Of a DNA stretch of 34,387 nucleotides, positions 1 to 11,100 are shown one piece after another. A program made the translations under genes and the position numbers. Under the pieces are notes generated by a model, which had not been told where the DNA came from, ran no database searches, and saw only the letters and a list, made by a program, of their open reading frames with translations. Each line of letters starts with the position of its first letter. Position 1 is the first letter of the stretch. The stretch spans positions 1 through 34,387 of the forward strand of contig WION01000549.1 of assembly GCA_015039365.1 (NCBI GenBank), in the 5' to 3' direction. This DNA is from Amanita rubescens (taxonomy: Eukaryota; Basidiomycota; Agaricomycetes; Agaricales; Amanitaceae).

Positions 1-900
1 AGATGAGGAGGGTGGACGTTTCTTCTGTGGATGGAAATCGTAGGTTGCTGAGGATGGGGCTGTGTTCAAATGTGTTTTTACCAGGCGACTGGATATCGCT
101 TCAGATAACTCATCAGCTGCTTTTCCTATATATGCCATGGTATCATCGGACATCCGAATATCCCCCCAATCCTCAGGTGAGCAGTCCGGGTTTCGTTTGA
201 CCTCAGGCATATCGATGTCCGGCTCGGCCGAACGCATGACGGCTCTGACTGAGGCCCCATCTGGTTCTCTGATGCCAGGGTCCGGAAACGAGCCTTCTAT
301 ACCAGCGTCCATCCTGGACGAATCGTTCACTAGAGAGTCGCCTTCATCCTCAGGCATATTGATGTCTGGCTCGGCCGGACCCATGACGGCTCTGACTGAG
401 GCCCCATCTGGTTCTCTGATGCCAGAGTCTGGGAACGAGCCTTCTGTACCAGCGTCCATCTTGGACAAATCGTTCACTAGAGAGTCGCCTTCATCCTCAG
501 GCATATTGATGTCTGGCTCGGCCGGACCCATGACGGCTCTGACTGAAGCCCCATCTGGTTCTCTGATGTCAGATTCTGGGAACGAGCCTTCTGCACCCGC
601 GTCCGTCCCAGCCGGATCGTTCGAGCGAGTGCCGCCGTCATTTGGAGCAGTCGATGCAGCCTTGTTTGTCTGCCCCAGAAGTGTCATTGAGGAACCCTGA
701 AGCTACATTGCCTGGCCCCTTTGCAGCTTTCTTTCCCTTTTTCCGACCCGAGGTACTAGCAGCAGCCGATGCCGTATTGCCTCTCTGTCCCATGAGGAAC
801 CTGACGCCATCTTGTCGGGCCCCCCTTCATCCTGTTGAGAACCGCCAGGTGTATCCGGTTGCGTAGCCTTCTTCCCCTTCCGTTGACGCGGTCTGTCCTA
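1..900 (-). CDS. Probable C-terminal tail of the SNF2 gene, frame broken
   Basis: After an apparent intron ending TTTAG at 901, the minus strand reads a basic stretch (RQRKGKKATQ) and later an acidic tail built of 49-residue repeats (for example EDEGDSLVNDLSKMDAG) running off the window at base 1. No single frame links these parts. The frame changes at the G6 run at 820-825 and again near 630-660, so either unseen introns or indels are present. The plus strand is also open here (62-700), but the minus-strand reading is acidic and follows the helicase, which fits a disordered tail better. Treat as tail of the same gene, possibly decaying. Confidence 0.4.
201..641. repeat. 147-bp tandem repeat, three copies
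   Basis: CCTCAGGCAT begins copies at 201, 348 and 495, a period of 147 bp, which is 49 codons. The third copy is diverged at its end. On the minus strand it encodes the acidic repeat of the helicase tail; the multiple of three suggests the repeat number changed while the frame was under selection. Confidence 0.85.
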
Positions 901-952
901 AAGAGGTAGCTTTGCCAACAATGTATGAGTGCCATAAAAATAAGTCAGCCGT

Positions 953-3900
953 TTAGACGCACCACCTGTCTGCTGCTCTTCCCCTCTCCCCTTCCCCTTC
1001 CCCTTCCCCTTCCCCTTCCCCTTCCCCCTTCCCCTTCCCCTTCCCCTTCCCCTTCCCCCCTTCATTCCCTTCGTTGCTCACTGGTTGTTCCATTTCCTCA
1101 TCGTCGTTGGGGTCCTGTGGGTTCCCCTCAAACATGTTATTGAGGTCTACAAATATGATTTATGAGCCCACTGGCTGATTTGGTTGGTTGTAAGTTAGAC
1201 GTACCCGGGTTCATAGCTTCAGTTTTTGTTACTAAAGCCTGGAGCATGACATCCTTATCCTTCGCAAGCGAAGCCATGATGACGTCCGTTGTTCCCACCG
1301 CCAGCAGCTTATATACATTGACAATCTGCTGTTGTCCATACCGATGGGCACGGCCAATAATCTGCACCACTGATTGTTGGGACCAGACGGTGTCCTTTAT
1401 AACAGGTTTTATGTCAGTTTAACAGGCTAATGGAAGGAAGGACTTTTGCTTACAAATAGGATTACCGTGTCAGCACAGGCCAGGTTGAGTCCGGCTGCCC
1501 CAACCGATGAAAATAGAAGCACGCGTCGTGCTGGATCTTTCGTATGAACGAATTCCTGTACGGCTTCGTCTCTATCCTTCGTCCTCATGTCACCGTTTAT
1601 GATAAAGGGAGTGACCCCGTAAAGCCCCATCACCGACTGTACGGTGGCCGTTGACATTGGATACTCATAATAAACGAGTATTTTCCGTTGTTGTGAGGTA
1701 GCTTGTCCATCAGGGAGGGGTGGGTAGACGATGACACCGTCGTTCACCACTGGTGGTTTTGCAGCGTCGTCGTTGAGGAGATGCCGAAGTAGCCGCATAA
1801 GGGCCAATAGCTTCGTTCCGGGTCGTTTTTCCCATTCGTCCATCGATGTAAACTTGGGAAATCGTTCACCGGATGGATGGTTTGTCAGGATATACCAGAT
1901 TCAGCCTGTAGTAGATATAAAAGCTCTGTTTTAATTGTCAGATCTCCGTCTGGCCAAACCTGCCATTGTGGGCTTACCTCATTAGAGAACTCGATAAACG
2001 TCGTGTTCCGCTTTCGCTGCATTATACTTTCAAACGAGTCGTTCAGCACCTCCATTTCCCACTCCTGTAGCTCGACCGGAAGTACGTGCGAGACGTAAGG
2101 GGGAAGCTGGTCGTTGAGGGACGTCCCATCCGGTCGTTTAGAGTTTATGGTTCGTCGAATAATGGAGCCACTGAATTTCGCCTGGATGTCCTTGACCATG
2201 TCAACCTGGACCCTCCTAATGGTTTCTGCCGCATGAGGCGTTTTAACGTCTCCCACGCCTAGCAGCAATTGCTGGTGGGCAAACCGCATTTCTTGCCTGT
2301 CTTCTGGAGTCAGTATCCGTTTTGCCCGAGTGAGGTCTCGCGCTCCGCTTCTCTCCAATTCTTGCCCATCTGTGCCACACAGCGCAGGGATTCCAATGAT
2401 CCGTCCTAGGTTGATCACGTCCTGTTGTGTTGTGTCGTTGGTCATCAGTCATGACGTCCGGTTCAGTTGGGCAGAATACGCACCAAGGGTTTTGTGTACA
2501 ATGGAGTCGCAGTACAGCAAGACATCATTGCTGACTGCCTTCGAAGATGGACGCTTCCAACGAAGCCACGATGAGGCCCACGGAATTCGTGCGCTTCATC
2601 TATCCATGCTGACGCCCATTTCATGCCGGAAAAGTCGGGGGGATTCGCCTTTATTTTGCGGGATTTGTCGATAGCATTACGATGCATCGATGATTTACTG
2701 CAGTCATAAGTTTTTCCAGCGAGCGTGTTAAATACCTTTTGGGTTAGTTTTTTTTTTCAGCTAGTGCGTAGTTGCGATTGTGTGAACAATACGCACCGAG
2801 TGAGGAATTAGTACGATTCGGAACATGGGGGGATGGTGTGACTTTTTCCAAGCGCCATCTGGAGCAGTAAAATATGTTTGAAGCTCGGTGGCGATGGTTG
2901 GCAGCTGGAAGATGTCCAACGAATGGGGCTTGAAGAATGTTTTGAGCTCTCGGCGCCATTGGTCAACCAGAGAGTTGGGGATAACTATGGCGTGGGGTAG
3001 ATTGGGAACGCGGCCATTACCCATGAAGTGTGGGCGATCCTCTATACACATGTGGTCAGCAATTGATGCACAGAAGCAGGTAGGAAGGCATACTGATGAT
3101 CGGAGGGCGAAGCTGTTCCTGTGCCTCTGACTGGAAAACCAGCTGGATAAATGAGATGGATGCCATAACCTGCGCTGTCTTTCCTACGCCCACATCATCT
3201 GCAAGCAAGACGCCGTGTACATCAGGCGTTATTTCCGCCGTCCAGATCCTGTCGACGATCGCTGCAACGCCGCACAGCTGATGCCACAGCAATTCAATGG
3301 CCATCATATCAGGCCCCCCCTTATCAAACCTTTCCAAAACGTGCTTCGGGACTGTGCTATCCCATGGTGAAACCAGGTTATTCGCGGCTCGGTAGCTATT
3401 CCAGTTGACTGGTCGAGCGTTCAAAAATCCCAGTAGGTTCGACAGCTCATCTGCTGTCTTTCCCTTCATCGTGTCGACTCCCATGTCGCCAAGATCCTCT
3501 ACCAGTGCATCCCATGTGGTGAGTCCCCCTCCACTGGCAAAGGGCAGGTCAACCCCATCCCTCTCGAAGTAATGAGTATAGAGTGAGATTGTTTCTCGAA
3601 CCTCTTCCGGTCGTGCCAGATCAGCATTGACAATCTTTTTCTGCGACGCCCGTTTTCTTGCTTTTACCGCTGAATAGGATGGTTAAAAGCGCGTATCAAC
3701 ATAGATGCAACATAGATGGATGGATGGAACCCACCTGCTGGTTGATGCTCCTTGCTTATGTCGATGCCCTTCTCCTCCATTCCCAGTTTGATTAATAGGG
3801 ATTGTATTGTGGCTTGATGGACGGCTGCTGCTGCACGAGCATTTGGCAAAAATGTCGTTTGCTGTTTGAACTTGTCCAGCTGCTTTATAGCATGTCGAAT

Positions 3901-4596
3901 GTCGGCTAGAGCCACAGTTTCTTCGTCATTAATTTCTACTCATGTTGTCAACGTCAAATCCTATGAAGATACATGCCGGTGCTTACTTTTCATCGCCTCA
4001 TCCAACTCCCTTTGTGATTCAGGGAGCCTCTTCACTGCACGGGTGTGCGCTCTCCGCAGCCGGTCCAGATTATGGACAACAGCGGTGTCCACCAGAGCGC
4101 TTGCCCTGTTGTGGAGGAAGCCGGAGAATTCCTCGACCACAGTTTCACCAAAAATTTCCTCAGCTATAACGCGACCGATGCCCTGTGTCTGGGAGGCACA
4201 GTCGCGCCATCCATCATTAGTTCTCTCCAGTGTCTGCTGGGGGTGGACCCCAGCCTCCATTAGTTGCCGCTCGATCTCCTTGTTAAAGGCAGGGAAAATA
4301 GCGTCCTTGCAGAGCTTCTGCCATGCTCCCATGCCATTCGCGGAGCCCACGCCTGCCTTGATCTGGACCTCCGTAGAGTTGTTACAGGCACTTATGTACT
4401 CGCCGAAAGAGAGCCTGTCATCCACCAGAACTCGAACGGGATAATCGGTGCGTACAATGCTACCGTGCTCCCGCTTTATGCCAAGTTTGGCGTTGACATC
4501 TGGGTCGTCATAGGGGTAGGTAGGCTCGGTGCCATCGCCTTTCCATGAGTGGTTCAGGAGTATAGTTATCAGTTGGATGTACGTGTCGGATGGCAT
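953..4596 (-). CDS. SNF2-family DNA-dependent ATPase/helicase, multi-exon
   Basis: A Swi2/Snf2-type ATPase, a nuclear enzyme that moves DNA or nucleosomes using ATP. Motifs in order on the minus strand: Walker A DDVGVGKTAQ (about 3160-3190), motif Ia IVIPNSLVDQW (about 2960), DEAH box WIDEAHEF (about 2590), motif III TATPLYT (about 2500), motif V SSVGAAGLNL (about 1490), motif VI QIIGRAHRYGQ (about 1330-1360). Introns that keep the frame: 3986-3936, 3734-3670, 3093-3042, 2796-2736, 2483-2422, 1453-1395, 1204-1147. The joint near 1850-1980 is uncertain and may hold a mini-exon. 4596 is the first in-frame ATG, but the open frame starts further upstream, so an earlier exon is possible. Walker A differs from the usual DEMGLGKT but keeps GKT. 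The last exon (1146 down to about 970) is a Gly-Lys/Gly-Glu tract. Family call is firm; exact substrate is unknown. Confidence 0.85.
987..1062. repeat. (CCCCTT)n hexanucleotide microsatellite within the coding exon
   Basis: About a dozen CCCCTT units. One unit has five C (1024-1028) and the last has six (1055-1060). Read on the minus strand it encodes Gly-Lys repeats before 1028 and Gly-Glu repeats after it, because the extra base shifts the frame. Confidence 0.9.
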
Positions 4597-4619
4597 AGTA
4601 GGGGTCAATGAGTCGCAGG

Positions 4620-5466
4620 GATGATGTATCCCTACTTATATGAATCCGGTTCCGTCTTTGAGGCTGGATCCCAGTTCCTGCTGGCATCGCGATGTAATTG
4701 GTTGGTTGGTTTGGTTGGTTGTAATTGGATTAAAGGGTCGGTTGGTTGCGGTGATTGGATATCATGATGTGCTTGCAATGCCCGTACTGAGGTACCTGCC
4801 CAGCTCTTAGTGAGTAGCCGCACTGTACGTGTAGCTCTTAGCTCTGTAGTTAGTTAGTTAATATCGATGTTCGATGTTAATAAATTGATCAATTGAAAAA
4901 ACGAACGAAATCTGACCAAATTGCCCGCAGGGCATATATTACGTTGCCCCGTACCCGTATATTGCTCTGCCCGCTAAGCGGTAATTCTCGGGGCGACCAG
5001 AACGATCCTGGCGCAAACGCGAGACAGGGTATACCGCAACATTTGTTAATAGAGGCCTGAGAGACCTACCGTGACGACCTTTACCTCAATGCTCAGTCGG
5101 ATGCTCAAAGGTAAGGCATACGTGCATATTTTATCGTTATCATTATCATTATTCTACACGTACGTGAAAAGTAACACTGGAATAACACTGGAATACATTT
5201 TTGTACGGATGATTTATCACAGCGTCAATCGCTAGCCTGAACGAATGGCCCGTATAGTATTCACCGTTCCGCAATGGAGGGTAATAAAGCAGTGGTATTA
5301 CGCAGTGTCAAGTTGACAGTCATAATGCAGGCAGCAGCCATGTGCATCGATGTGGGGCTGTGGGCGGGACCTGTATCAGGCATTGAATGATGAACAGGCG
5401 ATGGAGACGCGTACTTGCCTATAGCATTCGGTGCATCGCATGCGTCTATGGTTGGTTATGGTTATG
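4620..5466. other. Intergenic region, no gene seen
   Basis: No convincing coding exon. It holds a (GGTT)n-like tract at about 4697-4745. Its right end (5395-5466, GATGGAGACGCGTACTTGCC and onwards) is the outermost piece of a foldback repeat whose partner lies at about 14970-15034, beyond the inserted retrotransposon. Confidence 0.6.
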
Positions 5467-5471
5467 GTTAT

Positions 5472-5895
5472 TGTTACGTTTGTTCGTTCACTGATAAGTC
5501 AAGCCTATCAGGTACCGTAGGTTCCTCAAGGGAGTTCCGGCACTTAAGAACGTTCAAAGAAATAGGAGTGTTATCGGATAAGTCCTCAAGGGAGCTTAGA
5601 CGATAACGAGACAGATTTTGACTGTTAAAACTAGACTGAGGTCTAGTCGTATATTTGCGTGATTTATATAGTACAGAGTACATACGCAAATATGGTAAGT
5701 ATATATGCATGTGATAATGAAAACGGTTGCATGTGATAATGAAACGGTTAACATGTGAAAAACGAACATACATGTGATAAAGGTAATTGGCATATGATAA
5801 ACGATGAATGTTCCGGAAGGAACGCATATGCAAATAACGGCATAGGAGGGATGATAAGATAAGAAAAAGACAGGCCATGACGTACGTTTGTAACA
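5472..5895 (-). repeat. 3' LTR of the gypsy element
   Basis: TGTTAC at one edge and GTAACA at the other. Same length and sequence as 13496-13919. It contains about four variants of a CATGTGATAATGAAA repeat (about 5705-5800) in U3, possible enhancer repeats. The 134-149-codon ORF inside the LTR is the same in both copies and is not a recognisable protein. Confidence 0.95.
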
Positions 5896-5898
5896 TAG

Positions 5899-5908
5899 CC
5901 CTTCTCCT
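5899..5908 (-). other. Polypurine tract of the gypsy element
   Basis: The minus strand reads AGGAGAAGGG three bases before the 3' LTR. This is the usual primer position for plus-strand DNA synthesis. Confidence 0.65.
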
Positions 5909-5952
5909 ACATACGAAGTCCAATATTCACCGAATATTGAAATAATTTGTGA

Positions 5953-8160
5953 CTACGTGTCACGGTTGTGTTCGGCGTCGCTGTCGTAGGTGTAAGAGTC
6001 TTCGTTTCCTTGCCAAGGGTGACGACGGCGACGCCGGTTATCAGTAAGTCGTTCTTGAAGAGTCGGTCGCTCTTCTCGTGTATTGGAAACAGTCATGGTG
6101 GCGACAGGACGTAACTGTCCTCGTGTCGATTGGCCTCGGCGATTTCCAAGGTTTCGTCGTGATGGTGGGGGTCCGGTAGAATTGGGAGTAAAACGGTTAC
6201 TCGGAGGACGAGTATTTGTTCCTCGTCGTCTTCTTTCAATAAGCGGGGAAGGTTCGCCTTGCTCGAGTTGGGCGGAATCAATACTGGTAACCGGTGAAGC
6301 GGCAGCCATTCGTCGTTCGGGGATTTGTTCGAATGGTGTGGGCAGCGGTGGTTGAAATACAGCATCCGGATAAGCGGGAGGGGGTGTTTCTTCATGCACT
6401 GGTCCTCGACGTATTTCTCTTCGTTGATGGTGTTCAGTGGTGTGATGTGGACCTCCGCACATGTAACAGCCTTGGGTTCCAGGAATATCTTCTCCGTCGA
6501 AGGCTAGGTTATTCGGTTCAAATGATACTAACCGTTCAGCTGAGGGATCAGGTCCGTGTAGATGAAAGATAGTGCGGCGTGTCGGGTTTTCAGGGATAGG
6601 AACATCGCGTCCTTCAATTGTATGTTCTGTTTGAAGTGCGATAACGGCGGCGTCTTGGTACTCGTTGTTGGTATTGGGTCTATTAGGGTTACGATCATGT
6701 CTCCATACGAGATTGTTAATTGTCGTTTGTAGTTGTCGTAATATAGTCACATCCCAACCATCAGGAATCATCATCGGGTTGAGACGGTCACTAAGGGTTC
6801 GAATACGTTCGAATGTAGCATTGACGGGAGTGCGGGGAAACACAGGACGTCCGTGCATCCAGGCCATGCCGGTGTCTAAAGCGGGCTGTCGTGTTGGTTG
6901 GATGAAATGATGACGATGTCCGGCAGTGGTGAGACGGGTTGCTTCTTCGAGGTATACATCTCCTCGTAGATCACAAAACCAATGAATGTTATTCCAGATC
7001 ATCAAAGTGATCCAGCGGTTGCGTTGCGGTTCTCGGAACCGGCGGGTGAGATTAATGATGACGTTGACAAGGGCCATCAGATCAGGGCGAACATATCTAT
7101 TCAAGATGAACAGATAGTTGTTGGCAAAGGTCCAGGACGTGAACAACGTCCAAATTCTGTAAAAGGCTCGTCGAATTATCGGATCGACGAAGGAGGGAAT
7201 GGCGTAATGCGTCAAGATGACGTTTATGGCGGGAATGTCGGGTGCGGGTACGTTGAAATTGTCGTCGTTGACAGAAGCGTGCTGAAATAGAAACCTAGGA
7301 ATGGGTCCTTCGGCAGGGAGTCTAGGCACTGGGCTCATGGATCGAGCGTGGGTTTCCCTCATTAAATCCAACGGGGTGTAAAGGGGCCTTGGCGATGGAG
7401 TGTCTTCTGGGAAGACAATAGGGATCGAGATGGGATTGATGAGTCTTTCATTGATCTCGTCATCGATAGCAGCATTAACGGTGATGGTATCGATTTCGGC
7501 GGCAACAGCATTAGCGGCGGCAGAGATGGCGGCGGTGGTTGCGGCATTGGTGGCAGCGATGGTTCTTGCCCTTTCAAGGTAGTCGTTGACGAGTTCTTCA
7601 TCGATAGGAGGAACTCCCAGGGTAAAGGCGGTGGCATTGAACATGAGTAGTCCTTCTCGCATGATTCGGATATCCTCAGGGGTGGTATCAGGACGTGGTC
7701 CGCGTGCGTAGGTGATGACCATTTGGTCTCTGGTGGCGAATACTTGAGCTACCATTTCCTGCATTTCAAGTGGCACAGGAGTGCTAGGGAGAATAGCGTT
7801 CCCCATATCTGTGACGTTTCGCATTAGTTCTTCTATCGTAGAAGTGTTTGATGATGGGAAGGTATAGGATGAGTCAGAAGATGAAGAATCTTCATTTCGG
7901 GGTACAAATTCCTCGTCAGAAGGAATTATAGGGAACCATTCTGTGCCGATGGATATATAATGTAACATACAGGTAGGAGGAGGAATTGGTAATGGTGCGG
8001 GCGATTCCTCCCTAGAAGGGGTCGGAGGGACGGTTTCCTCGACGACTGTTGAAGCGGCTGGAGTAGCAGCGGCGGATGGGTTGTTAATGGGGGAGGACAT
8101 GGTTTCAAGAACGGCGTTTTCGTGATTTACGAGTAATGGGGACAATTGCTGTAATTCCAT
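5953..8160 (-). CDS. Third retrotransposon ORF (735 aa) with a CCHH knuckle, function unknown
   Basis: Starts at ATG 8160 inside the end of pol, in another frame, and ends just before the polypurine tract, where retroviruses carry env. I see no signal peptide or clear membrane span. The first 250 residues are Pro/Ser-rich, then Ala-rich and helical. A folded-looking middle part follows (AINVILTHYAIPSFVDPIIR; RRAFYRIWTLFTSWTFANN). Near residue 570 is CYMCGGPHHTTEHH, spaced like a zinc knuckle (C-x2-C-x4-H-x4-H). The tail is Arg-rich. This resembles a second Gag-like nucleic-acid-binding protein more than an envelope, but I do not recognise the family. Confidence 0.8.
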   Translation of the reverse strand: MELQQLSPLLVNHENAVLETMSSPINNPSAAATPAASTVVEETVPPTPSREESPAPLPIPPPTCMLHYISIGTEWFPIIPSDEEFVPRNEDSSSSDSSYTFPSSNTSTIEELMRNVTDMGNAILPSTPVPLEMQEMVAQVFATRDQMVITYARGPRPDTTPEDIRIMREGLLMFNATAFTLGVPPIDEELVNDYLERARTIAATNAATTAAISAAANAVAAEIDTITVNAAIDDEINERLINPISIPIVFPEDTPSPRPLYTPLDLMRETHARSMSPVPRLPAEGPIPRFLFQHASVNDDNFNVPAPDIPAINVILTHYAIPSFVDPIIRRAFYRIWTLFTSWTFANNYLFILNRYVRPDLMALVNVIINLTRRFREPQRNRWITLMIWNNIHWFCDLRGDVYLEEATRLTTAGHRHHFIQPTRQPALDTGMAWMHGRPVFPRTPVNATFERIRTLSDRLNPMMIPDGWDVTILRQLQTTINNLVWRHDRNPNRPNTNNEYQDAAVIALQTEHTIEGRDVPIPENPTRRTIFHLHGPDPSAERLVSFEPNNLAFDGEDIPGTQGCYMCGGPHHTTEHHQRREIRRGPVHEETPPPAYPDAVFQPPLPTPFEQIPERRMAAASPVTSIDSAQLEQGEPSPLIERRRRGTNTRPPSNRFTPNSTGPPPSRRNLGNRRGQSTRGQLRPVATMTVSNTREERPTLQERLTDNRRRRRHPWQGNEDSYTYDSDAEHNRDT

Positions 8161-11100
8161 GTTGTTCCTTATATTCGTTTAAGGTCTCCTCGGAGTGTTC
8201 TAAGTTTTCCTCGGTTTCCCATGAATTGTCAGATGTCGGATAACCTTTCCATTTGACTAAAAATTGCCATTGGTTTCCTTTTCTTCGGTGCGAGACAATT
8301 GTCTCGATTTCGTATTCTTCTTTGTTATCTATAAGGTCTGGGGTTGGTCTAGTAAAGTTTGGACCATGTGTTTCGTTTTCATGATAAGGGGTAAGGAGTG
8401 AAACATGAAAAACGGGGTGAATCTTCCATCTTGGGGGAAGTTCAAGTTTAGCGGTGACAGGTCCTAAGATCTTTTCGATCTTGAACGGTCCTTCTCGTCT
8501 AGGCGAGAATTTTCTTATTTGTCCAGTTTTCAGGTTTCGTGAGTCTAGCCATACCAAATCTCCTTCTTTAAATGCGGGAGATTTCCCTTTGACACGTTGA
8601 GTCATTAGCTGTCTAGCTAATTCGTGTGCGGCGAGAGCTTCGTCTCGTATTTGTGTTAAGACCTTGAAGCGGTCTTCAGCGGCGGGTACATTGATTCGCG
8701 GGAATGCTGTGGGGATAGCCACAGGCTCTATTCCAAACATGATTTCAAACGGCGTCATCTTGGTAGATTGATGTATCCGTTGATTGTGCGCGAATTCTGC
8801 TAATGGCAGGTGATCTTTCCACTGTTTTGGATGATCAACGCAGTATAACCGGAGGTAGGTTTCTAGTTCCTGATTGAGTCGTTCCGATTCTCCGTCAGTT
8901 TGCGGATGAAAGGCGGTTGACTTTCTATGGTTAATTCCGAAGATCTTGCAGATTTCTTCGAAAACTTTAGAGGTAAATTGTGGTCCTCTATCAGAGATGA
9001 GGGTTGTCGGTAGCCCGTATCGTTTATAAACATCGTTAATGTAAGAGTTGGCGGTATCCATAGCGGTAAAAGATTTTTTGCATGGTATGAATATTACGCC
9101 CTTTGTTAAGCCTTGATCGACCACGGTCAAAACAGAATCAAAACCGTCGATAATTGGCAGATCTGTGATGAAGTCCATTGAAACTTGTTCGAATGGGCGT
9201 GTGGCGTGGGATTTAATAGGCATCAAACCCGGTGTGATCGGATGTGTATTAACCTTCATTTGTTGACATAAGGCACAGCCTTCGACCCATTTAGATACGG
9301 TCGTTGTCATTCCAGGCCAATAATAGTCGCGGCGGATAAGCTCTAGTGTCTTCAATCGTCCAGGATGACCCATAACTACGGGGTCGTGATGTGACTTGAT
9401 TATTTCGTTTCGTAATTCTTCGTTTTGAGGAACATAAACGCGTCCTTGATAACGAATGATGTTGTTATCGTTCTTCCAGTCATTAAACTTTGATCGGAGG
9501 GGTAGTTTTCCGTGTTTGAGACCGTCGATTACAACTTTAGCAAATTTATCTTGTGGCAATAATTCGGTGATTTTGTCTGCCCAAGATAAATTGATCGCGG
9601 CGATAACCATGTCATCAGAGATCATGGTTTGTGGAATTTCTTTTGCTTTTGCCTCTTCTTCGTTAATATGGTCAGGGCGTCTCGATAAAGCGTCTGCCTG
9701 AATAAGTTTTGATCCAGGGACATGTTCTAACTTAATATCAAACTCCGTGATTTCTTGCCACCAGCGTGACTGTCTGGCGGTCATCTTCTGCGGATGTTTG
9801 TAATATGATAAATTCTTATGATCACAGTGGATCATAATCGTATGTGGGCTTCCTTTAAGAAGGTGTCTCCAGGTTTCAAACGCTTTCTTTATTGCTAATA
9901 ACTCGCGATCGTATACTTGATATCTTTGTTCGGTATCGCTTAACCGATGACTGATAAATCCGCATGGGTGCAGTTCTCCATCAGATCCTCGTTGTTTCAG
10001 GACGGCTCCTACCGCCCAGTTTGACGCATCGGTCTCTAATAAAAACGGTTTCGTCGGATCTGGCATTACTAGAACCGGTTCTTCTAGGAATTTCTCCTTT
10101 AACGTGTCAAATGCTTTTTGACATTCTGCATCCCATCGGAAGGGAACTGTTTTCTTTGTAAGTTCCGTGAGCGGAGCTACTATTTCGGCGTAATTTCCTA
10201 TAAATTTCCTGTAAAAGTTTGCGAACCCTAGAAATGACCGTATTTGTTTAACAGTTTTTGGTTCGGGCCATTTGCTGATTCCAGCGAGTTTTACGGGGTC
10301 CATCATGATCTTTCCTTCTTTAACGATCATCCCAAGGAATTCGACTTCCTTGGCGACGAATTTACATTTTTCCAGTTTCAGGAACAGATCGTTTTCTTTC
10401 AGCCGTTGCAAGACTTGCTTAGTGCGCTCCCTCGTTTCTTCCTCGTTTGCTCCATATATCAACATATCGTCAATATAGACGACTAGCCATCCTTCGGCTA
10501 TCATATCACGGAAGTATTCGTTCATCATCGTTTGAAATGTTGACGGTGAATTGCATAATCCAAAGAGCATTACAGTAGGCTCGAAGAGGCCACGGTTCGT
10601 CGTGAATGCGGCTTTCCATTCGTCGCCTTTCTTTATTCGCACATTATTGTAACCCCATCGGAGGTCTAACTTGGAGAAGTATTTTGCTTTTCTTAGTTTT
10701 AATAATAAATCGGATACTAAAGGAAGGGGATAGGCATTTCGTTTCGTCCAGCTATTGATGTATCGGTAATCTTGGCAAGGTCTCAACTCTCCTTTTTCTT
10801 TCTTTGCAACGTAAAAGAAAGGAGACGCTTGCGGAGATTGTGATGGTCGAATGTAGCCTTTTTTGAGCTGTTCGTCGACCCATTTATTCATTAGCTGTTC
10901 CTCGTGGATTGATAACGGGTAGTTCTTCGCCACTTTAGGTTTAAACCCTTCTTTTAGATCTATCGCATGATCCCATTGTCGTGAAATGGGAAATCGTTCT
11001 GATGTCTGTTTATCAAAAACTTTTCTCCATTTGTCATATTCAGGGGGTAATTCTACTTTCGTAGATTTATCTTCGTGTTCATGTGCGAGCGCTTGAGACG

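Noticed and set aside
62..700. 212-codon plus-strand ORF with tandem repeats
   Set aside because: It is the reverse reading of the 147-bp repeat. The minus-strand reading is acidic and continues the helicase, so it is the better choice.
5474..5923. 149-codon ORF in the LTR (and its 134-codon twin at 13498-13902)
   Set aside because: It lies wholly in the LTR promoter and leader region and has no recognisable domain. Identity of the two copies follows from LTR identity.
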